DNA of 44,624 nucleotides, taken from Gammaproteobacteria bacterium. GTDB lineage: Bacteria > Pseudomonadota > Gammaproteobacteria > Xanthomonadales > Wenzhouxiangellaceae. Position numbers and translations under genes: made by a program. Under the pieces are notes generated by a model. The model was not told the origin of the DNA. It did no database searches and saw nothing but the letters and a program-made list of their open reading frames with translations. Below, in pieces: positions 39,673-44,624 of the stretch (the stretch's first letter is position 1; each line of letters starts with the position of its first letter). The DNA lies in assembly GCA_009908385.1 (NCBI GenBank), contig JAAAPE010000013.1, forward strand, positions 1-44,624, given 5' to 3'.

Positions 39673-41904
39673 CTATTCCTCACCGTCGATGATCAGGCCG
39701 CGTCGCTCGAGCAGCGGCTCGATCGAGGGTTCACGGCCGGCGAAGTCCATGTAGAGCTGCATGGCCTCCTTGCTGCCGCCCTTCGAAAGGATCGTCTCGC
39801 GGAAATGCTGGCCGGTTTCGAGGTCCAGCCCGCCGTTTTCCTTGATCCAGAGCACGCTGTCGGCGTCGAGCACCTCGCTCCAGATATACGAGTAGTAGCC
39901 GGCGTCGTAGCCGCCCATCGCGTGCGAGAAATACGGCGTGCGATAGCGCGGCGGCACCGGCTCGTAGTTTAGTCCGTGGTCGGCGAGGACCTGGGCTTCG
40001 AAGTCCATCACTTCCTCGGCGGAAGGCGTTTCGCCCGGGCCGAGCTGGTGCAGCGCCTGGTCGATGATCGCCGCGGCCAGGTACTCGGTGGTGGCGAAGC
40101 CCTCGTTGAACTTCTGCGCCTCGATCACCTTGTCGAGCAGCTCCTGCGGAATCTGCTCGCCGGTCTCATAGTGCTGCGCGTAGTTGGCCAGCACTTCCGG
40201 CCAGGCCGCCCACATTTCGTACACCTGCGACGGATATTCCACGAAATCGCGCGGCACGGCCGTACCGGCGAAGCTCGGGTACTGCACGTCGGAGAACAGG
40301 CCATGAACCACGTGACCGAACTCGTGGAACATGGTCGTGGTCTCATCCCAGGTCAGCAGGGTCGGCTCGCCTTCCGGCGGCTTGGGCACGTTCAGGTGCA
40401 TACCGATGACCGGATAGCCACCGAGGAGTTCGGACTCGACCTGGTAGGAGTTCATCCAGGCCCCGCCGCGCTTGTTGCCCCGGGCGTAGAAGTCCATGAT
40501 GACGATGCCCAGTTCCGAGCCGTCCTGGTCGAAGACTTCCCAGGCCGTGGCGGTTTCGTGCTGCGTCGGCAGGTCCTCACGCTTCTCGAAGGTGATGCCG
40601 AACAGCTTCTCGGCCGAGAAGAAGACGCCATTGACCAGCACGTTGTTCATCTCGAAATAGGGCTTGATCTGCTCCTCGTCGAAAGCGTAGCGCTCCTGGC
40701 GCACCTTCTCGGCGTAGTGGAACCAGTCCCAGGAAGCCAGCTCGAAGGGCTCCTCTTCGGTTTCGTTGATCATCTCCTGGATGTCCTGGCCTTCCAGCCG
40801 GGCGTTGGCCACGGCGATCGGGGCCAGCTCGCCGAGCATGCCGTTGACGGCCTCGACGGTCTGCGCCGTGCGATCCTCGAGCACGTAGTCGGCGTGGGTG
40901 TCGTAGCCCAGCAGATTGGCGCGCTCGGCCCGCAGGCCGACGATCTCGGCGACCACGCCGGTGTTGTCGTACTCGTTGCCCCGAGAGCCGCGCGCCAGGG
41001 AGGCCTTCTTGACCTTTTCGCGCGCTTCGCGATTTTCCATGCTGGCGATCGGCGGCTGAATCGACGTATTCACCAGGGTAATCACGTAGTGACCCTCTTC
41101 CAGGCCTCGCTCGGCGGCTTCCTGAGCAGCGGCCTCGATCCGCGCCTCGCTCAGTCCCTCGAGGGCTTCGCGGCTATCGAAGACCACCGCCGAGTCATTG
41201 ACCTCTTCGAGCACGTTCTGGCTGAACTCGGTCGTCAGCTGGGCCAGGCGCGAGTTCATTTCCTTGAGCTTGTCCTTGTCGGCGTCGCTCAGCAGCGCGC
41301 CGGCGCGGACGAAGTCCTTGTAGTACTCCTCGAGCAGGCGCAGACCCTCGGCGTCCAGTTCGAGATCGTCACGCTGCTCGTACAGGGCGCGGACGCGAGC
41401 AAAGAGGTCGCCGTTGAGATAGATGGCGTCGCTGTGCGCGGAATACTTGGGCGCGATGTTGCGCTGGGTTTCCTTCAGCGTGTCGTCGATGACCGTGCTG
41501 GTCATGTTCGAGAAGACGCGGCCGACATAGTCCAGCGTCTGGCCCGAGCGCTCCATCGCGACGATCGTGTTCTCGAAGGTCGGGGCCTCTTCGTTGCCGG
41601 CGATTTCCTCGACCTCGGCAATGTGCGCTTCCATCGCCGTCTCGAGGGCCGGCATGAAGTCGGCGGACTCGATTCGGTCGAACGGCGGCATGCCGTAGGG
41701 CAGATCGCTTTCGACCAGGAGCGGGTTGTCGGCCGATTCCTCGCTGGCCGAATCAGCTTCCATTTCAGTGGATTCCGGCGCCTGGGCGTCGGCCGATGCT
41801 TCCGGGACCTCGGGGGTCTCGGGCGGCGGCGGCGCTTCTTCCGAGCAGGCCGCCAGGAGGCTGGCGGCGATGGCCAGCGTCAGCAAATTCAGGGACTTGT
41901 TCAC
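39673..41904 (-). CDS. M3 family metallopeptidase lipoprotein (peptidyl-dipeptidase Dcp-like)
   Basis: A 743-aa zinc metallopeptidase of the M3 (thimet oligopeptidase/Dcp) family. The zinc site is FHEFGHVVHGLF (His527, Glu528, His531), with downstream YPSQVYEMWA and NYEPVPPRYRTPYFSHAMGG, the substrate-binding Tyr/His region of Dcp. Unlike cytoplasmic Dcp it begins with a lipoprotein signal: LLAAC with Cys20, then a Pro/Glu/Ser-rich acidic linker (21-60). It is therefore likely anchored in the periplasm, where it would trim peptides by dipeptides from the C-terminus. The start codon is GTG with AGGA 11 nt upstream. A tetranucleotide microsatellite lies 87-146 nt upstream of the start. Confidence 0.93.
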   Translation of the reverse strand: MNKSLNLLTLAIAASLLAACSEEAPPPPETPEVPEASADAQAPESTEMEADSASEESADNPLLVESDLPYGMPPFDRIESADFMPALETAMEAHIAEVEEIAGNEEAPTFENTIVAMERSGQTLDYVGRVFSNMTSTVIDDTLKETQRNIAPKYSAHSDAIYLNGDLFARVRALYEQRDDLELDAEGLRLLEEYYKDFVRAGALLSDADKDKLKEMNSRLAQLTTEFSQNVLEEVNDSAVVFDSREALEGLSEARIEAAAQEAAERGLEEGHYVITLVNTSIQPPIASMENREAREKVKKASLARGSRGNEYDNTGVVAEIVGLRAERANLLGYDTHADYVLEDRTAQTVEAVNGMLGELAPIAVANARLEGQDIQEMINETEEEPFELASWDWFHYAEKVRQERYAFDEEQIKPYFEMNNVLVNGVFFSAEKLFGITFEKREDLPTQHETATAWEVFDQDGSELGIVIMDFYARGNKRGGAWMNSYQVESELLGGYPVIGMHLNVPKPPEGEPTLLTWDETTTMFHEFGHVVHGLFSDVQYPSFAGTAVPRDFVEYPSQVYEMWAAWPEVLANYAQHYETGEQIPQELLDKVIEAQKFNEGFATTEYLAAAIIDQALHQLGPGETPSAEEVMDFEAQVLADHGLNYEPVPPRYRTPYFSHAMGGYDAGYYSYIWSEVLDADSVLWIKENGGLDLETGQHFRETILSKGGSKEAMQLYMDFAGREPSIEPLLERRGLIIDGEE

Positions 41905-41990
41905 TTCTGATCACATCCTGGGTTTTGGACACAGCCCGAAATGGTAGCACTGTTCGCGGCCAGCGTGCCCATGCCGGGAGTCACGGGTCG

Positions 41991-42050
41991 TTCGTTGGTT
42001 CGTTCGTTCGTTCGTTCGTTGGTTCGTTCGTTGGTTCGTTGGTTCGTTGG
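41991..42050. repeat. TTCG/TTGG tetranucleotide microsatellite
   Basis: Fifteen successive 4-bp units, each TTCG or TTGG, including a run of five TTCG (41999-42018). It sits in the 202-bp gap between tadA (stop at 42107) and the M3 peptidase gene (start at 41904), where the peptidase promoter should be. Slipped-strand mispairing could alter spacing upstream of that promoter. It is not part of a gene, although it is open in several frames. Confidence 0.85.
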
Positions 42051-42106
42051 CTGGTCGGCGAGGATGATCTGGCGTGGGCCCGAGCGGAGTCCCGAGACGG
42101 TCCGGC

Positions 42107-42565
42107 TCAGCGCCGGCTGCGGAAGAAGGCCCGGAGCATTTCGGCCGATTCCCCGGCCAGTACGCCGCCAGTGACTTCGCAGCGGTGGTTCAGCTCGCGA
42201 CTGGTAAGGACCTCGAAGACGGAATGGTGGGCCCCGGCGCGCAGGTCGTCGGCAGCGTAGACCACGCGCTTCACGCGGGCGTTGACGAGGGCGCCGGCGC
42301 ACATGCTGCAGGGCTCGAGCGTCACGTACAGCGTGGTTTCGGGCAGGCGATAGTTGCCGAGTTCCTGCGCCGCCTGGCGCAGGGCGACGATTTCGGCGTG
42401 CGCGGTCGGATCGGCATCGGTGATCACCCGGTTCCAGCCCTCTCCCAGAGTTTCGCCCCCGGCGCCGACGAGCACGGCGCCGATCGGCACCTCGCCCATG
42501 GCCTGCGCCCGTTCGGCCAAGGCCAGAGCATGGCGCATCCAGCGCGTGTCGGCATCACTGGTCAT
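42107..42565 (-). CDS. tadA: tRNA-specific adenosine-34 deaminase
   Basis: A 152-aa zinc deaminase that converts A34 to inosine in tRNA-Arg(ACG). It has the catalytic HAE (56-58, in PTAHAEIVALRQA) with the proton-shuttling Glu, the zinc cysteines in PCSMC (85-89), and the family's substrate loop MGEVPIGAVLV near 23-33. Length and motifs match TadA. The ATG at 42565 gives the usual N-terminus (RWMRHALALAERA). The gene lies 81 nt downstream of the sulfatase-like gene on the same strand; no hairpin was seen in between. Confidence 0.95.
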   Translation of the reverse strand: MTSDADTRWMRHALALAERAQAMGEVPIGAVLVGAGGETLGEGWNRVITDADPTAHAEIVALRQAAQELGNYRLPETTLYVTLEPCSMCAGALVNARVKRVVYAADDLRAGAHHSVFEVLTSRELNHRCEVTGGVLAGESAEMLRAFFRSRR

Positions 42566-42646
42566 CGGTTGCCACGGCGCTGTCGGACCTGCCGGCAGGA
42601 GAGTGCGCGGGGTGCGCGCGCCACTGCTGCACGCGCCCTCGGCACG

Positions 42647-44419
42647 TCAGTACTCGAAAGGCAGGTTTGGCAGAATTTCCCATTTTCCATCCGCATGTAT
42701 CCTGAAGACGTTGAGTTCACCGGCCTCCAGGTCCTGGCCGACTTTCTGCATCTCTCCCTCCGGACCCTCCTGCCGGCGGGATCCGGCGTAGATATCGACG
42801 AATTCGCGTTCGGGAAACACGCAGTCGCCTGCGTTTCCCTCGATCACCGAGTTGACGTAACTGCGAATATCCTGCAGCTGGACCAGCGAATCTTCAACTT
42901 CCAGCTCGGACCCTTTCGTATTCTTACAGGAAGACGGCGGCTTTACCATCAGAAGGGCGCCATAACGGGCATCGAGCGTGCGACCGTCAACACCGCGGAA
43001 ATTGACGCGCCCTACCCGATCGGCCGTCTCATCGTCGATCGTGATGAAGGAGCGATCGGAGTTTCGGGGATACTTGTGCGTCCTGCCGGGTAGGGTCAAG
43101 CCGTGGTCGGACTGGATAATGATCAGGCTGCGATCGAATCGGCCGAGAGACTTCAGTCGATCGACCAGCATCTTCATCATGTTGGTCGCGAGTAGAATCT
43201 GTTCATCGTAGCTCGACTCGCCCACGAAATTTCCCGTTCGATCCAACTGCCAGGGTGCATGAGGCGGGTAGACATGAATATGTACGTACGCACCGCTCGA
43301 GGGACGCGCTTCCTCGGCTTCCAGCATGCGCCGATACTGGTGAAAGGACCGGTAGCTCCTCGTATCGCCGGTCGGCTCCTTCGTGACGCGCCCCAACGTC
43401 GAGCTGACCCACCCGCGACCTTCCCTGAAAAGCGAATGCCGAAAGGCGACGGGTGCGGCCCGGGCAAGCCAAAGATCCGCAATCAGCGGAAAGTCGTTGC
43501 CCAGGAACGCCTTCGTCAAGGCGGGCGAGCGCCGGGTATCGCGCCAGTCCACCTCGGCGAGCCCCGGGCGAATCCCCAACCCTGCAAAATAGGTCGTAAA
43601 GCCCGACCGCTTCAGATCGGTCAGGAGTGAGTCTCGGTCAGCACGATCTCGCCAGGATGAAATACTGCCCCCGGGCGTGTAGGGCAACCCGGACATGAAC
43701 GACGCGTATGAATGCACCGTCGCCCAGTAGTTGGCCCTGGCTGCCGGATAGTGCCTGAAGCCGGCGAACGTGTCGGCCTTCATGTCCAACTGTTCGATGG
43801 CCCACTGCAGCCACGGGCCATAATAGGCGTCGAACACGACCTGATAAACGTTGTAGGGCGGGGGATTGGCCTCGACGCGCGCGATCGGACGCTCTTCGGG
43901 CTCGGTGCCGACTTGGCTCATCACGGGCAGAATCGTGGAGGCCGTTATCAGCACGACCATCGCCCAGCCGATATTGCCGGCCAGGATCAGCGGCAACTGC
44001 CATATCAGCGCGGCGACGATGAGCGTGCCGATCACCTGGATCAATGACCACCACGCGGGCGCTGCAGTTGCGCTTTCTACGCCTTCCTCGAGCTCTCCGA
44101 TTCCCATCGGCAAGACGGCATCCAGCGAAAGCGATACCAGTGCGTAGGCAGCGATCATCACGGCGATGAGCTTTGCGACGCGAAACGGCAGCAACCGGAA
44201 CAGGCCGAGCAGCAGCAGGGAGAGCAGGAGCGACGCCGCCAGGAAGTAGCCCATGAACAGCAGCGGGGATGAAATCTCGCCCATGTTGCCGCCCGAGATG
44301 ATCAATGAGGCCATCAACATTACGCTGGAGAAGACGCCGGCGGCTGCCACACCGCCCAGATACATCACCCGCGCGAGGGGGCGCATGCTTTCCGATCGCT
44401 TTTCGCTCAACTCACTCAT
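42647..44419 (-). CDS. Membrane-anchored alkaline-phosphatase-superfamily (sulfatase-like) protein
   Basis: A 590-aa protein with about five N-terminal membrane segments (roughly 20-175, e.g. FMGYFLAASLLLSLLLLGLF) and a C-terminal domain of the sulfatase/phosphoglycerol-transferase fold. It has VYQVVFDAYYGPWL (first metal-site Asp), SGLPYTPGG, HIHVYPPHAPW, and IIIQSDHGLTLPGR (metal-binding DHG) with HKYPRN. The C/S-x-P-x-R sulfatase signature that is matured to formylglycine is not evident near the nucleophile region, so a Thr/Ser nucleophile, as in LtaS/EptA-like transferases, is more likely than a true sulfatase. ATG at 44419 chosen (AAGGTGG just upstream); an in-frame TTG lies seven codons earlier. 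The gene follows a YidC-like gene by about 55 nt. Substrate unknown. Confidence 0.75.
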   Translation of the reverse strand: MSELSEKRSESMRPLARVMYLGGVAAAGVFSSVMLMASLIISGGNMGEISSPLLFMGYFLAASLLLSLLLLGLFRLLPFRVAKLIAVMIAAYALVSLSLDAVLPMGIGELEEGVESATAAPAWWSLIQVIGTLIVAALIWQLPLILAGNIGWAMVVLITASTILPVMSQVGTEPEERPIARVEANPPPYNVYQVVFDAYYGPWLQWAIEQLDMKADTFAGFRHYPAARANYWATVHSYASFMSGLPYTPGGSISSWRDRADRDSLLTDLKRSGFTTYFAGLGIRPGLAEVDWRDTRRSPALTKAFLGNDFPLIADLWLARAAPVAFRHSLFREGRGWVSSTLGRVTKEPTGDTRSYRSFHQYRRMLEAEEARPSSGAYVHIHVYPPHAPWQLDRTGNFVGESSYDEQILLATNMMKMLVDRLKSLGRFDRSLIIIQSDHGLTLPGRTHKYPRNSDRSFITIDDETADRVGRVNFRGVDGRTLDARYGALLMVKPPSSCKNTKGSELEVEDSLVQLQDIRSYVNSVIEGNAGDCVFPEREFVDIYAGSRRQEGPEGEMQKVGQDLEAGELNVFRIHADGKWEILPNLPFEY

Positions 44420-44474
44420 GAACCACCTTTTCGCAAGCAAGAACCAGTCTGCTAAGCGGCAGAAGCCTTACAGA

Positions 44475-44624
44475 TCAGGACCTACGCAGGGCCGCTCCGG
44501 ACATCCGTACCTGGACGATGTGCAGCAAGTTGGCCACGCACCAGTACAGCACCATGCCGGAAGGAAACGGATAGAACAACAGGAAGAATGCAATGGCCAT
44601 CAAGCCCAGAAACAGATTCTGCCG
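44475..44624 (-). CDS. YidC/Oxa1-type membrane insertase, C-terminal end (partial)
   Basis: The last 49 residues plus stop of a gene whose 5' part lies beyond the window. The peptide contains YPFPSGMVLYWCVANLLHIV, matching the final transmembrane segment of YidC/Oxa1 insertases (FPSGLVLYW-x-NLL). It ends soon after (QVRMSGAALRRS), without the longer basic tail of many YidC proteins. The neighbours are not the rnpA-yidC-mnmE set expected of the housekeeping gene, so this may be a second, specialised copy placed with the membrane sulfatase-like gene. That is inference from a fragment. Confidence 0.7.
   Translation of the reverse strand, partial: RQNLFLGLMAIAFFLLFYPFPSGMVLYWCVANLLHIVQVRMSGAALRRS

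Noticed and set aside
41991-42050. CRISPR or coding repeat for the TTCG/TTGG tract
   Set aside because: Units are 4 bp with no spacers. The peptide it would encode (Arg/Ser/Leu/Val repeats) has no start context; it is a microsatellite.
42647-44419. Annotating the alkaline-phosphatase-superfamily protein as a true sulfatase acting on the sulfated polymer
   Set aside because: I could not find the C/S-x-P-x-R signature needed for formylglycine formation, so only the superfamily is supported.

Overview
The window looks like a chromosomal segment of a GC-rich gammaproteobacterium. The closest fit I can suggest is the Xanthomonadales / Wenzhouxiangella-type side of the class. The reasons are a short (252-aa) NAD kinase of the Xanthomonas type, the 180-kDa class of NAD-glutamate dehydrogenase, and a small RNA with C-rich hairpin loops that resembles Xanthomonas sX13. 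The taxonomy is inference. I see no rRNA genes, CRISPR array, transposase or phage structural module.

Layout. 1-7.2 kb: a leftward metabolic operon (acyl-CoA dehydrogenase, NAD-glutamate dehydrogenase, NAD kinase) that ends at a palindromic intergenic element. 7.3-7.7 kb: a rightward cluster with a near-consensus promoter, an sRNA of about 112 nt with three hairpins, an intrinsic terminator, and tRNA-Leu(CAG) with its own promoter. 7.8-10.8 kb: a degenerate tandem repeat, then leftward cysD-cysNC, which makes APS and PAPS (the activated sulfate donor). 10.9-12.5 kb: a lipoprotein with two degenerate M23-like domains. 12.8-20.8 kb: four tandem rightward paralogues encoding Sec-secreted proteins. 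Each has an N-terminal domain, a conserved internal Ala-X-Ala hinge, a variable beta-repeat body, an almost constant region, a C-terminal S74 (endosialidase-type) self-cleaving chaperone domain and a coiled coil. Each gene ends in the same kind of GGGCAGC terminator, and genes 2 and 3 share a structured leader of about 200 nt.

20.8-39.3 kb: a compact leftward 17-gene polysaccharide operon. In transcription order it reads wzz-like, two membrane proteins, polyprenyl-phosphate sugar-1-P transferase, sulfotransferase, wzx-like flippase, wzy-like polymerase/ligase, sulfotransferase, GT4, GDP-mannose 3,5-epimerase homologue, galE, two sulfotransferases, GT2, sulfotransferase, GT4 and a methyltransferase. 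Most junctions overlap by 1-4 nt. Five different sulfotransferases together with GalE and a GME homologue point to a heavily sulfated Wzx/Wzy-type surface polysaccharide that could contain both D- and L-galactose. The PAPS-making genes lie 10 kb away.

39.4-44.6 kb: tRNA-Leu(UAG), a Dcp-like M3 metallopeptidase lipoprotein with a TTCG/TTGG microsatellite upstream, tadA, a membrane-anchored alkaline-phosphatase-superfamily (sulfatase-like) protein, and the 3' end of a YidC/Oxa1-type gene cut by the window edge.

The most interesting material is the sulfated-polysaccharide operon, the convergent array of non-phage S74 fibre-like proteins beside it, and the C-rich-loop sRNA.
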